A stretch of 64,000 bases of DNA from Thalassotalea profundi (GTDB lineage Bacteria > Pseudomonadota > Gammaproteobacteria > Enterobacterales > Alteromonadaceae): the NCBI RefSeq assembly GCF_014653195.1, contig NZ_BNAH01000003.1, positions 180,217-244,216 on the forward strand, given 5' to 3'. This document shows, piece after piece, positions 18,363 to 27,671 of the stretch. The notes beneath the pieces were generated by a model, which saw only the letters and a list, made by a program, of their open reading frames with translations, did no database searches and was not told the DNA's origin. Each line of letters starts with the position of its first letter. The first letter of the stretch is position 1. The position numbers and the translations under genes were made by a program.

Positions 18363-18842
18363 ATGAACTATATAGAACTCAACGATTTTAAGTATGCGTG
18401 GATTTTTCGTCATCAAAGTATGCCATTAGAAGATAAGTTTAAAAAATTAATTAAACCGTTAGCCCAAAAACGCGCAAATAATGTATGGGATGAGTCTATA
18501 AGTAAACAAGTTGACCACCCTGATTTTTTCAAAAAAGGTGATTGGCCAGCCAATAAAGCGGCTTGGATTGACAATGGCGAATGGGAAAGCACATGGGAAT
18601 CTGATGCGCCTGACTTACCTGAAAGTATCAGCGATTATTTAAACTGGGATAATAATACGACGGTGTATTATTGTATTAATCGTAACCTTATTATTGAAAC
18701 AACATGGATTAACTTCAAACGTTGTTGGAAAAACTTCTTATTTCTTGATGATGGTACCATTTTATTAGGTAAAAAACGTCAACAAGCCGTACAATTTACG
18801 TCTGACGGCATGTTTAAGTTAGGTAACAAAAATAAGAAATAA
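18363..18842 (+). CDS. DUF2947-like hypothetical protein
   Basis: 159 residues, no signal peptide or membrane segment, rich in Trp and Asp (WDESIS, WPANKAAWIDNGEWESTWESDAPDLPESISDYLNWD). The opening MNYIELNDFKYAWIFRHQSMPLEDKF and the overall composition match my recollection of DUF2947, a small cytoplasmic family of Vibrio, Shewanella and relatives with no known function. It is monocistronic: the 279-bp region upstream separates it from nasT (divergent), and it converges on the AI-2E permease gene with only two bases between stop codons. Family assignment is from memory; function unknown. Confidence 0.7.
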   Translation: MNYIELNDFKYAWIFRHQSMPLEDKFKKLIKPLAQKRANNVWDESISKQVDHPDFFKKGDWPANKAAWIDNGEWESTWESDAPDLPESISDYLNWDNNTTVYYCINRNLIIETTWINFKRCWKNFLFLDDGTILLGKKRQQAVQFTSDGMFKLGNKNKK

Positions 18843-18844
18843 GT

Positions 18845-19894
18845 TTAATCATTAGGAATAATTGTCTCTTCATCACCTGAAAGTAGAACAGCAAGCCATT
18901 TACCGTCTTGAGAGCTTTCTAAGCCTATTTTTATGATCATCGTTAATGGAACTGATAATAGCATTCCTACAGTACCTAATAACCAGCCCCAGAAGATTAA
19001 AGAGAGAAATACCACTAACGTTGACAACCCTAAGCCTCGCCCTAAATATCGCGGCTCAACCACATTCCCCATAACGGTATTAATTGCCAAATAGCCCAAA
19101 CCAATAAAACCAGCTGGTGCCAAGCCTAACTGTAGAACAGCTAAAGACATGGCTGGTACCGCGGCGATTATCGAACCGATATTAGGAATATAATTTAGCA
19201 AAAACGCTAATACTCCCCACAATAAGTAAAAATCTAAACCGATTGCCCATAACATCATTGATACACAAATACCTGTTGCGATGCTGACTAAGGTTTTTAT
19301 CGCCAAATAATGATTCACTGATGATAAAAATCTATCGATTTGCTGCATTCTCATTTCTGGATCATCTAAAGCTAAATGTACTTTTGCAGGAAGGCTAGGC
19401 GCTTCAAACAACATAAAAATCACGGTAATAATAATTAAAAACAGATTAGCCATTACGCCGCCCAAACCACTCAGCATATCAGCGGCTAGCCCCATTGCTG
19501 CGGCAGGATCGAAATATTCAACTAACAAAGCAGATGAAATAGTTATATTAAAAGTTGCTAATTTATCAACAATCCACGTGAATTCATTTTGTAACTGTTC
19601 TCTGTACTCAGGTAATAATTGCGATAATTCGGTTAATGAGTTACCAACTAACCCTGCTAAAGAAAGTGCAATAGCAACAAAAACGATAATCACACCAACA
19701 ACAGCAAGTGGTTTAGGTATTTTAAAACGCTCTATTTTTTTAACTAACGGGTTACAAATAATCGCGATAAAAACAGAGAGTAAAAATGGAACTAAAATAT
19801 TCGTGGCAGTTTTAATTCCGGCAAGCACAACAAATAATGATGCTGTAACTAGCAACGCTTTTAAAATTCCGCTCTTATAGTCTATATTGGACAT
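18845..19894 (-). CDS. AI-2E/PerM/YdiK-family membrane transporter
   Basis: 349 residues with about eight membrane helices, PF01594 type. It starts with two helices (ALLVTASLFVVLAGIKTATNILVPFLLSVFIAII), has a hydrophilic middle region, and ends with the family-typical LLWGVLAFLLNYIPNIGSIIAAVPAM, MGNVVEPRYLGRGLGLSTLVVFLSLIFWGWLLG and GMLLSVPLTMIIKI. Members include TqsA (autoinducer-2 export), PerM and Na+(Li+)/H+ antiporters, so the name does not prove AI-2 transport. Single gene; a palindrome lies just upstream at 19919-19940. Confidence 0.9.
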   Translation of the reverse strand: MSNIDYKSGILKALLVTASLFVVLAGIKTATNILVPFLLSVFIAIICNPLVKKIERFKIPKPLAVVGVIIVFVAIALSLAGLVGNSLTELSQLLPEYREQLQNEFTWIVDKLATFNITISSALLVEYFDPAAAMGLAADMLSGLGGVMANLFLIIITVIFMLFEAPSLPAKVHLALDDPEMRMQQIDRFLSSVNHYLAIKTLVSIATGICVSMMLWAIGLDFYLLWGVLAFLLNYIPNIGSIIAAVPAMSLAVLQLGLAPAGFIGLGYLAINTVMGNVVEPRYLGRGLGLSTLVVFLSLIFWGWLLGTVGMLLSVPLTMIIKIGLESSQDGKWLAVLLSGDEETIIPND

Positions 19895-19918
19895 ATTTTA
19901 TTCGTTCAATTGGTGTAT

Positions 19919-19940
19919 GTAACCAGTGATACCTGGTTAC
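19919..19940. repeat. Inverted repeat upstream of the AI-2E-family gene
   Basis: GTAACCAG-TGATAC-CTGGTTAC, 8-bp perfect arms, 25 bases before the permease start and about 80 bases after the ybbP stop on the same strand. A T-rich tract follows on the plus strand only, so it does not look like a ybbP terminator. It could be an operator or a 5'-UTR hairpin of the permease transcript. Confidence 0.4.
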
Positions 19941-20019
19941 TTTTATTGTGTGTACTATATCTGATTACTTGTATTCAAGAAACGTAAATGAACTATTTTT
20001 CTTGCTATTTCAATACCTT

Positions 20020-22572
20020 TTACATTGTTCTTCTAATAAGAGTAACACTTGAAAGTGAAAGTAGACGCCAACAACTTAACATCCCCATAACACCAACAAA
20101 GCTTGCCCCTGCCCCTATACCAATAACCCAAGCATCAAAATGAAAACTAGGATCCATTTGAAATACTTGCGTTTGTAATAAGTAAACGGCAATTTCCATA
20201 GCTACACTTGCCATTAATCCCGCAATTGCACCAAGGGCAACAAATTCAAACAACACACTATTTCTCAGTAAACTGCCTTTGGCGCCAAGTGTGCGTAGAA
20301 TAGCAAGCTCTCTTTCACGTTCCTCCATGCTTGCTTGAACTTGTGCAACAAGGACTAAACTACCCGCTAAAATCACAAGTACTAATATAAGTTCAATCGC
20401 CACAGAAACCTGTTCTATCATTTTATTAAGCTGCTTCATAATCGCACCAAAATCCATAATAGAAATAGTTGGAAACTCGGATAAAAACTTATAAACCTCA
20501 TTTTTTTTATCTTCTGGTACCATCCAAGCAGAAATTGATGTTGTTTCTATTTGTTCCAGTGCCGCCTTATTAAACACCATAATAAAATTAAGTTGCCTGC
20601 TTTGCCAGTTAACCTTCCTAATACTAGTGACAGGAACTTTAAGAGTATTAGTAGCCAGTGTAAACGTAAGCTCATCGCCTAATTTAATATCTAATCGCTC
20701 TGCAACATTACTCTCAACAGATACTTGTGGCATTTGGTCATTACTTTCCCACCAAGTACCTTCAATGACTTCATTATTAGGCTGTACTTCGTTAAACCAT
20801 GTTAACCCGAGCTCTCGTCCCATACCTCTACGGCCTTCTTCTTCACTATCTGACTTTTCAGTAGCTAGTTCATTGTCGTTACCAGTATTTCGGTTTCTTT
20901 TTGATACTGTTTTTTCATCGTTAATTGCTGCTAATCGCCCACGATAAACAGGATAAAAACCTTGGTTGGCAATACCTTCTTGTTCGACATAATCTGATAA
21001 AGGCTGTACTTGTTGCTCTGTTATGTTCATCAAATAATGGTTCGGAGTTCCTTCAGGAAACTGTTCTTGCCATTCTTCTATGATTGAAGTTTTCATTACT
21101 GTTATCAGTAACAATAATTGAATAGCAATAGTAAAACTTACCAGTTGTACACTATTTTCGTTGGCTCGACGTTTTAAATTTGCTAGAGCTAAATGAAGGG
21201 CTTTACCTGCTTTTGTACCTGCACTTCTACTAGCGGTCATAAGCAGCTTCCCAAAACCAAGTAAAACCAACGAGACTAACAAGCCTCCAAATAATAATGA
21301 GGCACTCATTTTCAAATCTTGACTAAACATAAATAGCAAAACGAATAATGCAACAAGTGGGATAGCATGATGCAAACTCATTTTATTTTTGGTTAGCTGA
21401 GACATTCCTCGAATAACAAGTAACGGCGATGTTTTCATCAATTCACTAAGTGGATGTATTGCAAAGGCAATAGCACAAATTAAGCCAGTAGCAATAGCCG
21501 TTATAAATGGCATTAAGGTTAAAGTTGTATTATCAAGTTCAATAAAGTTTTTAACGGCCTCTTGGCCTAATAAAATAAGTCCATACCCCAACAATAACCC
21601 AACAGTTATGCTAATAACGCTTAATAAGCCCCAGTGCATAATATACACTTTACTAATATGGTTAATAGTAGCACCTAACGCTTTAAATACAGCAACAGTT
21701 GCTTGATGTCTTTGACCATAACGTCGACTTGCCACAGCAACGGCAACAGCCGCTAAGACGATACCTAACATGCTGGCTAACGACAGAAATTTTTCTGCAC
21801 TGTCAAGTACACGTGATAAACGATTTTGTGCCGCTTTGGCGTCGTACCATCTTTGCGTATCGTTTAATTGAGGGGTTAACCATTTTTCAAATGATTCGAT
21901 ATTATCTTGCTCACCTGCAAATAAATACTTATATTCAAGGCGGCTACCAGGCTGAATTAACTCTGTTTTTTCCATGTCGTCAATATTTAAAAATATTGAT
22001 GGGCCTGCAATAAAAGCACGATAAGAGCGATCAGGTATATCTGTAACAATTCCACCAATGGTTAAAGGTAAAACGCCAATTTCAATAGTGTCCCCTATGT
22101 CAACTTGCATTCTACTTAACACACTTGCTTCAACCCAAACACTACCTTCAGGTGGCCCATTTACAAGAATAGTATCTTGCTGGTCTTCAGACGTTTTTAT
22201 ACGCAGTTCACCACGTAATGGGTATTCACTGGAAATTGCATTTATTTCAGCAAGTAACATATTATCACCTGCAAAAGCCATAGATTCTGTTTCTATCTTT
22301 CTAGCAACGCGTAACTTTTCTTCTTTACTTTTTGAGAGTATTTCAGTGGAAGCAGGGCTATTAAGTCGCAACACCCGATCGGCAGCAATAGTATTCGTAC
22401 TGCTAGTTACAATAGCCTGTTTAATTTGTTCAGTAAAACCAGCAAGTGAGAATACCGTTGCCACAGCAAGTACAATAGCAAGAAATATAATGGTAAGTTC
22501 ACCACGTCGAATTTCATTTTTTAATAAGCGTAGTGAATGACTATACCAACTCGTACTTTTTTTTATCTCCAT
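20020..22572 (-). CDS. ybbP: ABC transporter permease, FtsX/YbbP type
   Basis: 850 residues (E. coli YbbP about 804). Two FtsX-like blocks of membrane helices flank large extracytoplasmic regions: an N-terminal helix (RGELTIIFLAIVLAVATVFSLAG), helices around 255-460, and a C-terminal set ending MLSCWRLLSLSSVTLIR. The sequence MEERERELAILRTLGAKGSLLRNSVLFEF is the family coupling segment facing the ATPase. An unusual hydrophilic stretch, rich in Arg/Asn/Glu/Ser (about 559-590), interrupts the second periplasmic domain and is probably disordered. Forms an operon with ybbA (15-base gap). YbbAP is thought to release lipophilic molecules from the membrane, not to import. Confidence 0.92.
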   Translation of the reverse strand: MEIKKSTSWYSHSLRLLKNEIRRGELTIIFLAIVLAVATVFSLAGFTEQIKQAIVTSSTNTIAADRVLRLNSPASTEILSKSKEEKLRVARKIETESMAFAGDNMLLAEINAISSEYPLRGELRIKTSEDQQDTILVNGPPEGSVWVEASVLSRMQVDIGDTIEIGVLPLTIGGIVTDIPDRSYRAFIAGPSIFLNIDDMEKTELIQPGSRLEYKYLFAGEQDNIESFEKWLTPQLNDTQRWYDAKAAQNRLSRVLDSAEKFLSLASMLGIVLAAVAVAVASRRYGQRHQATVAVFKALGATINHISKVYIMHWGLLSVISITVGLLLGYGLILLGQEAVKNFIELDNTTLTLMPFITAIATGLICAIAFAIHPLSELMKTSPLLVIRGMSQLTKNKMSLHHAIPLVALFVLLFMFSQDLKMSASLLFGGLLVSLVLLGFGKLLMTASRSAGTKAGKALHLALANLKRRANENSVQLVSFTIAIQLLLLITVMKTSIIEEWQEQFPEGTPNHYLMNITEQQVQPLSDYVEQEGIANQGFYPVYRGRLAAINDEKTVSKRNRNTGNDNELATEKSDSEEEGRRGMGRELGLTWFNEVQPNNEVIEGTWWESNDQMPQVSVESNVAERLDIKLGDELTFTLATNTLKVPVTSIRKVNWQSRQLNFIMVFNKAALEQIETTSISAWMVPEDKKNEVYKFLSEFPTISIMDFGAIMKQLNKMIEQVSVAIELILVLVILAGSLVLVAQVQASMEERERELAILRTLGAKGSLLRNSVLFEFVALGAIAGLMASVAMEIAVYLLQTQVFQMDPSFHFDAWVIGIGAGASFVGVMGMLSCWRLLSLSSVTLIRRTM

Positions 22573-22587
22573 TATATTAATCTCACT

Positions 22588-23331
22588 TTACGCTATTGAC
22601 GACTGTGTTTGAGAATTAGAAACGTCTTCTTCATTAGACTTAACGCTTAATTTTTCAGTAAGCACCCCACTATCCATTTCAACTTGGCGTTTGCAACGCC
22701 CCGCTAATTTCGAATCATGTGTTACCAACACTAACGTTGTCCCTAACTTTTCATTCAATTCAAACAATAAATCTTCAATATGCTTACCTGTTTTTGAGTC
22801 TAAATTACCAGTTGGCTCATCAGCAAAGAGAATATCAGGTCGCGTTATAAAAGCACGGGCTATTGCAACACGCTGTTGCTCTCCACCCGATAATTGCGAG
22901 GGATAATGATCAGCCCGCTGTGCTAACCCCACTTGTTTTAATAAATCGAGACCTTTAGCTTTTGCATCAGGTAAATTAGCCAACTCAGCAGGTAACATGA
23001 CATTTTCAAGTGCAGTTAAACTGTTAACTAACAGAAATTGTTGAAAAATAAATCCAACGTGTTCAGCACGTACTTGACTACGTTGTTCTTCATTTAGCTG
23101 GTGTAATGGGTAGTTTTTAAGATAAACTTGACCTTTCGTTGGTACATCAAGTCCTGCAAGAATAGACAATAAAGTCGTTTTACCTGAACCTGAAGAGCCT
23201 ACAATAGCGAGTGATTCACCTGCATTAACGCTCAGTTCAATTGGTTGTAATAATTCTAGTGTTTTCTCTTCTAAGAGGACAGACTTGGTTAACGCATTAA
23301 CTTTTAAAATAATTTCGGGAGCTGACTGCAT
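22588..23331 (-). CDS. ybbA: ABC transporter ATPase YbbA (LolD-like)
   Basis: 247 residues with the complete ATPase set: Walker A VGSSGSGKTTLLSIL, Q-loop in FIFQQFLLVNSLT, signature LSGGEQQRVAIARAF, Walker B DILFADEPTGNLD and switch His in LVLVTHDSKLA. MacB/LolD-type subfamily, partner of YbbP. Its ATG (23331-23329) overlaps the divergent tesA ATG in a single CATG, so no separate intergenic promoter exists. Its Shine-Dalgarno is weak; a more downstream start cannot be excluded. Confidence 0.94.
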   Translation of the reverse strand: MQSAPEIILKVNALTKSVLLEEKTLELLQPIELSVNAGESLAIVGSSGSGKTTLLSILAGLDVPTKGQVYLKNYPLHQLNEEQRSQVRAEHVGFIFQQFLLVNSLTALENVMLPAELANLPDAKAKGLDLLKQVGLAQRADHYPSQLSGGEQQRVAIARAFITRPDILFADEPTGNLDSKTGKHIEDLLFELNEKLGTTLVLVTHDSKLAGRCKRQVEMDSGVLTEKLSVKSNEEDVSNSQTQSSIA

Positions 23332-23947
23332 GAAAAAATATCCATTGTATTTTAGTTTATTAATAACTCTCTATACGTTATTTAACACTGCTTGGGCCAC
23401 ACAATCAATTTTACTTTTAGGCGATAGTGTTAGTGCTGGGTATCAAATGGCACCTGAACAAAGTTGGGCGTACATACTAAATGAGCGTTTAAAAGAAGAA
23501 AAAGCCCCCTACCAACTTATTAATGCCAGTATTAGTGGAGAGACAACAAGTGGTGGTTTATCTAGGCTTCCTGCGATATTAGCCGATCAAAAAGTTGATC
23601 ACTTATTAATTGAATTAGGCGGGAATGACGGCCTTAGAGGCTATGCTCCGAAAAAAATAAAAAGCAATTTGTTACAAATGATTACTATCGCTCAGGCACA
23701 AGACATTAAAGTGTCACTAATTAAAATTAAAATAACCCCAAACTATGGTCCTCGTTACCTACAACTCTTTGAACAAGTATTTGATGAAGTAGCTCAAGAG
23801 AAGTCTGTCACTCTGTTTCCTTTTTTTATGGAGAAAATTGCACAAGATTCAAGTTTAATGATGGCAGATGGCATTCACCCGAATGTAGAAGCACAACCAT
23901 TAATTGCTGATTTTGTTGGTGAACAGTTAAAACAGATGATGAAATAA
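23330..23947 (+). CDS. tesA: TesA-type esterase / thioesterase I / lysophospholipase
   Basis: 205 residues from the ATG at 23330. The frame is open to 23285 but MKKYPLYFSLLITLYTLFNTAWA is a clear signal peptide and GGGAG lies 8 bases upstream. SGNH hydrolase: block I LLLGDSVSAGY (catalytic Ser), block II Gly in ISGETTSGG, block III ELGGNDGLRG (Asn), block V DGIHPN (Asp and His). Periplasmic lysophospholipase/acyl-CoA thioesterase I. The divergent tesA-ybbA arrangement is conserved from E. coli, supporting both names. Confidence 0.94.
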   Translation: MKKYPLYFSLLITLYTLFNTAWATQSILLLGDSVSAGYQMAPEQSWAYILNERLKEEKAPYQLINASISGETTSGGLSRLPAILADQKVDHLLIELGGNDGLRGYAPKKIKSNLLQMITIAQAQDIKVSLIKIKITPNYGPRYLQLFEQVFDEVAQEKSVTLFPFFMEKIAQDSSLMMADGIHPNVEAQPLIADFVGEQLKQMMK

Positions 23948-23951
23948 TTTT

Positions 23952-25535
23952 ATGGAATTTATTTGGATATTATTCGCTTTTGCTTGTGGTTTATTAAGTA
24001 AATTAGTCACTTTACCCCCTTCAATAGGATTTTTAGCCGCTGGTTTTATTTTAAATGCAATAGGCTATCAGGCTGATTCAGTTATTATTGAATTATCCAA
24101 TATGGGAATAACTTTAATGTTATTCACCATTGGGCTTAAGTTAAATATTAAAGATTTACTTAAAAATGAAATTTGGATAGGCAGTATTAGTCACACCATC
24201 GTTTGGGTTATTTGCTCACTCATTGCGTTAAAGCTATTTGCTATTTTATCTATTATATATTTCATTGATCTCAGTACAACTAGTGCTGCTCTTGTGGTTT
24301 TCGCGCTAAGTTTTAGTAGTACAGTTTGCGTCGTTAAGCTTTTAGAAGAACAAGGCGAAATGCGAACTCGACATGGTAAAATAGCTATTGGCTTTTTAGT
24401 AATGCAAGACGTAATTGCCGTACTATTTCTCGTTATTGCGACAGGAAAAACCCCTAGCTATTGGGCCTTATTATTACTTTTAGCTATCCCTTTAAAAGGC
24501 TTTATTAATAAACTCATTGACAAAGTTGGCCACGGTGAGTTGCTGCCTTTATTTGGCTTTTTTCTGGCTTTTGGTGCCTATGAACTTTTTGACCTCGTTA
24601 ACATAAAAGGTGATTTAGGTGCCCTACTAGCTGGTATGTATATCGCTTCTCATAGTAAATCCAGTGAAATCACTAAATCATTATTAAGTTTTAAAGATAT
24701 ATTTTTAATTGGCTTCTTTTTATCTATAGGTTTTACCGCATTACCAACTTGGGAAATGCTTGGTATTGCTATAGCACTAACCTTGTTACTACCAATAAAG
24801 TTTGCATTATTCTTTTTTATCCTAATCAAACTAAAGGTTCGTGGAAGAACTGCATTTTTAACTGCATTAACCTTATCCAATTTTAGTGAGTTTGGTTTAA
24901 TCGTATGTGCTTTGAGTGTTAAAGAAAACTGGCTAAGCAACGAGTGGTTAGTCATTTTATCAATAGCCGTTACTATCTCATTCCTTATTACCAATATTTT
25001 ATATAGTTCAGCTCATGAATTTTTTGCAAATCATAAAGACTGGTTTAAAAAATATGAATCAAACACTCGCCTCCCAGAAGATCATTTTGTACAACCTACA
25101 GATGCACCAATTATCATTATTGGAATGGGCCGTGTTGGTATGGGGGCATTTACAGCGCTTAATACGCATAATCCCGGGAAAGTTTGGGGGTTGGATACTG
25201 ATAAAGATAAAGTGCAATGGTTAAATAATAACAACATTTTAGCTTATACTGGAGATGCTGAAGATGTGGATTTTTGGGAGAATATAAATCTAGATAGCAT
25301 TAAGCTTGTATTGTTAGCTTTACCTTCAATGCAAGACAGCATGAGTATCACTACTCAGTTAAAACGTCTACAATTTCAAGGAAAAATAGCGGCTATAGCC
25401 CGATATGATGATGAAAGACAAGAACTAGAAGAGTTCGGTGTAGATAAAGTATTTAACTTTTATACTGAGGCTGGTGTTGGTTTTGCTGAAGAAAGTATGG
25501 AGATAATCAATAAAAACTTAATCAATAACATTTAG
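23952..25535 (+). CDS. CPA2 cation:proton antiporter with RCK domain (KefB/YbaL type)
   Basis: 527 residues. An N-terminal Na+/H+ exchanger-like membrane domain (about residues 1-365, some 12 helices) begins LFAFACGLLSKLVTLPPSIGFLAAGFILN. It is followed by a cytosolic TrkA-N/RCK nucleotide-binding fold from about 388 (PIIIIGMGRVGMGAFTALN; then WGLDTDKDKVQWL, YTGDAEDVDFW). It lacks the C-terminal TrkA-C part, so it resembles YbaL or a short KefB-like K+(Na+)/H+ antiporter gated by NAD(H) or similar. The gene starts 4 bases after tesA, so co-transcription is likely although the functions seem unrelated. A bidirectional terminator follows. Confidence 0.9.
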   Translation: MEFIWILFAFACGLLSKLVTLPPSIGFLAAGFILNAIGYQADSVIIELSNMGITLMLFTIGLKLNIKDLLKNEIWIGSISHTIVWVICSLIALKLFAILSIIYFIDLSTTSAALVVFALSFSSTVCVVKLLEEQGEMRTRHGKIAIGFLVMQDVIAVLFLVIATGKTPSYWALLLLLAIPLKGFINKLIDKVGHGELLPLFGFFLAFGAYELFDLVNIKGDLGALLAGMYIASHSKSSEITKSLLSFKDIFLIGFFLSIGFTALPTWEMLGIAIALTLLLPIKFALFFFILIKLKVRGRTAFLTALTLSNFSEFGLIVCALSVKENWLSNEWLVILSIAVTISFLITNILYSSAHEFFANHKDWFKKYESNTRLPEDHFVQPTDAPIIIIGMGRVGMGAFTALNTHNPGKVWGLDTDKDKVQWLNNNNILAYTGDAEDVDFWENINLDSIKLVLLALPSMQDSMSITTQLKRLQFQGKIAAIARYDDERQELEEFGVDKVFNFYTEAGVGFAEESMEIINKNLINNI

Positions 25536-25550
25536 AAATTAGCGTAAATG

Positions 25551-25597
25551 AAAAAAGAGTTAATTACTGTGAAACTACACATAATTAACTCTTTTTT
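25551..25597. terminator. Bidirectional rho-independent terminator
   Basis: A 15-16-bp stem (25551-25566 pairing with 25582-25597, core AGAGTTAATTA/TAATTAACTCT) with A and T runs on both sides, between the convergent antiporter and maoP genes. Confidence 0.88.
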
Positions 25598-25639
25598 ATA
25601 TTCTACAAGTAAGCCTTATTAACAACTTCACATAAGCGA

Positions 25640-25993
25640 TTAAAAATCGTCCATCTCAACTTCTGCAATTGCTGGTGCTGGTGCTGAACTTTTTGACTCA
25701 CTAGCCATAAAGCCATGTCGACGTTTTGATTTTTGTACTGCTGCTAAATATTTTTTCCATAGTTTAACAGGATATAAGCTACTTTCTTCATCTTGCATCA
25801 CTTGCTCAACAAATTGCTGCTCTTCTTCATTTGTTGCCGTTAAAACGCCAGAATAAAGACCTTCTAGAGTTAAACCATACATTTCAAGATCATGCGATTC
25901 ACGTTTATTAAAATACCCACTACGTGATATTCCATGTGAAAATGTAATATCACCCAAAAAAAGTCGGCTACCTATTCTAATTGTCGTATCCAT
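25640..25993 (-). CDS. maoP: Macrodomain Ori protein MaoP (DUF413/YifE)
   Basis: 117 residues. It follows the YifE/MaoP pattern: ITFSHGISRSGYFNKRESHDLEMYG in place of E. coli [24 protein letters not shown], then TNEEEQQFV and VKLWKKYLAAVQKSKRRHGF. MaoP acts on the chromosomal site maoS to limit long-range contacts within the Ori macrodomain of E. coli. The neighbour across the intergenic region is hdfR, as in E. coli, which strongly supports orthology. The C-terminus is an Ala/Pro/Ser-rich tail ending in acidic residues (EVEMDDF). Confidence 0.9.
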   Translation of the reverse strand: MDTTIRIGSRLFLGDITFSHGISRSGYFNKRESHDLEMYGLTLEGLYSGVLTATNEEEQQFVEQVMQDEESSLYPVKLWKKYLAAVQKSKRRHGFMASESKSSAPAPAIAEVEMDDF

Positions 25994-26272
25994 TTGTATA
26001 CCTCACATAAAAAATTAGGTTAATTAAAGAATATTTTCATTAATTAAAGATCAATTCTATTAGCTTTTTTACTACCTTAAATGCTGCTCAGCTAACATTA
26101 GTTGTAGTACTTTTACTTAATTATTCAGAAATTTTTTAAACACTAATTCCTACACAATGAACTCTTTGGCTGAATGTAATTGAATTTATCCCCTCAAGAA
26201 AACAAAAATAATTTGTCGTATCGACAAGTTTTGCTTAAATTAGAGGAACTTTAATAAAAATGATTTATTTTG

Positions 26273-27106
26273 ATGGATATTCGACTTTTTAAAACCTTTA
26301 TTCAAGTCGCTGAAACTAAGCATTTTGGGCGCGCCTCTGAAAACTTATTTATTACACAAGCTGCTGTGAGTGCACGTATAAAACAATTAGAAGAATATTA
26401 TGCAACTGCATTATTTATTCGCAATAAAAATAATTTAAAATTAACAGCATCTGGTGACGCCCTACTTACACATGCTTACTTACTGGTTGAGCAATTAGAA
26501 CAATCAAAACAAACCCTTGCTTTAACTCAGCAACAAAAAATTAATTTTAACATTGCTGCGACTCCTAATATCTGGGATGCTTTTTTAAGTAAGCGAATTC
26601 ATGAATCTATCGTATTTTTTGACAACGTAACACTAGGCACCGAAATTTCAGTACGAGAAGCCATACAGCGAAAATTAAGTGATAAAACTCTAGACTTAGG
26701 CTTATTAACAGACCCTATTAAAGATGAAGATTATAACAACCAACTCATTGCTCATTTTGAATTAGCACTCGTTGGCTCTTCTTCTGATCAAAACAATATA
26801 TTACATCAGTATATTTTCGTAGATTGGGGGTTAACATTTAGCAAAGAGCATAATCATTATCATAAATTTCAACCATTACTTAAAACATCGACAGCAATGA
26901 TAGCTCTAGAAGTCATTTTATCTAAAGGTGGGTTTGCTTATCTCCCTCTAGAACTTGTAATGCCATATATCAAAGAAAAAAAACTATTTATCATAGATTC
27001 GCCACTAATGATAAAACGACCAATTTATATGGTTAGTAAAAATAGTTCATTTTCAAAAGAGTTAATTAAACAATATGGGGAGTTTATTGAAAGCACAAAT
27101 TACTAA
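26273..27106 (+). CDS. hdfR: LysR-family regulator HdfR
   Basis: 277 residues from the ATG at 26273; the TTG one codon earlier is less likely, since MDIRLFKTFIQVAETKHFG aligns with E. coli HdfR MDTELLKTFLEV. N-terminal winged HTH (about 1-60: FGRASENLFITQAAVSARIKQLE), then a LysR effector domain. In E. coli HdfR represses flhDC and activates gltBD. A short out-of-frame reading frame of 10 codons (26260-26292) starts just before and overlaps this start, which could lower translation. Divergent from maoP across a 279-bp region, the same neighbour order as E. coli. Confidence 0.88.
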   Translation: MDIRLFKTFIQVAETKHFGRASENLFITQAAVSARIKQLEEYYATALFIRNKNNLKLTASGDALLTHAYLLVEQLEQSKQTLALTQQQKINFNIAATPNIWDAFLSKRIHESIVFFDNVTLGTEISVREAIQRKLSDKTLDLGLLTDPIKDEDYNNQLIAHFELALVGSSSDQNNILHQYIFVDWGLTFSKEHNHYHKFQPLLKTSTAMIALEVILSKGGFAYLPLELVMPYIKEKKLFIIDSPLMIKRPIYMVSKNSSFSKELIKQYGEFIESTNY

Positions 27107-27155
27107 ATACATTGATTATTTAGGAGGGTCAGTTTTAGTAGTTTTCATAAAATAA

Positions 27156-27184
27156 GTCCTAAATGTGTAAACACATTTCAGGAC
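27156..27184. terminator. Hairpin between hdfR and the tRNA-Glu genes
   Basis: GTCCT-AAATGTGT-AA-ACACATTT-c-AGGAC: 13 paired bases with one bulge. On the minus strand it is followed by a T-rich tract, so it may back up the terminator of the leftward tRNA transcript. Confidence 0.5.
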
Positions 27185-27202
27185 AAGATAAAAATAACAC
27201 AT

Positions 27203-27231
27203 AAAAAAGCCGACATAATGTCGGCTTTTTT
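27203..27231. terminator. Bidirectional terminator, tRNA cluster / hdfR
   Basis: GCCGACA-TAA-TGTCGGC stem flanked by A and T runs on both sides. It lies 12 bases beyond the 3' end of the first tRNA-Glu (minus strand) and about 100 bases after hdfR. Confidence 0.9.
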
Positions 27232-27242
27232 ATACTTAAAAG

Positions 27243-27318
27243 TGGCATCCCTAAGGGGATTCGAACCCCTGTTACCGCCGTGAAAGGGCGGTGTCCTAGG
27301 CCTCTAGACGATAGGGAC
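27243..27318 (-). tRNA. tRNA-Glu (anticodon TTC)
   Basis: 76 bases with encoded CCA. The cloverleaf is read on the minus strand: 5' GTCCCTA, D-arm, anticodon loop CTTTCAC giving TTC, T-loop GGTTCGAATCCC. The first acceptor pair is G-T (wobble) rather than the G-C of E. coli. The body is identical to the second copy at 27519-27594. Confidence 0.96.
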
Positions 27319-27518
27319 GCAGAAACTCGTTGAGTACCTTTAATGATTAATCATTATCAATACACTGAGCTTTGAATAAGGTTATTCACCCTATTCAGTA
27401 ACATACAGCTAATTAAGCCTAGTTACGCGTCAAACAGTTTTTATTTATCACTTACAATTAAACTTCAAGTAATAAACAAGGATAAAATAAGACCTAGTTT
27501 ACTTTACCCTTTTTAATG

Positions 27519-27594
27519 TGGCATCCCTAAGGGGATTCGAACCCCTGTTACCGCCGTGAAAGGGCGGTGTCCTAGGCCTCTAGACGATAGGGAC
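27519..27594 (-). tRNA. tRNA-Glu (anticodon TTC), second copy
   Basis: 76 bases with encoded CCA, identical in sequence to the copy at 27243-27318, including the G-T first acceptor pair. The two copies are about 200 bases apart with unrelated spacer sequence. Confidence 0.96.
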
Positions 27595-27671
27595 ACAATT
27601 ACGTGTCAATTAAGTTTTCACTTAATTAATGAACTCTTTAACAATTTAACGTTAAACAATTCTAAAATTCT

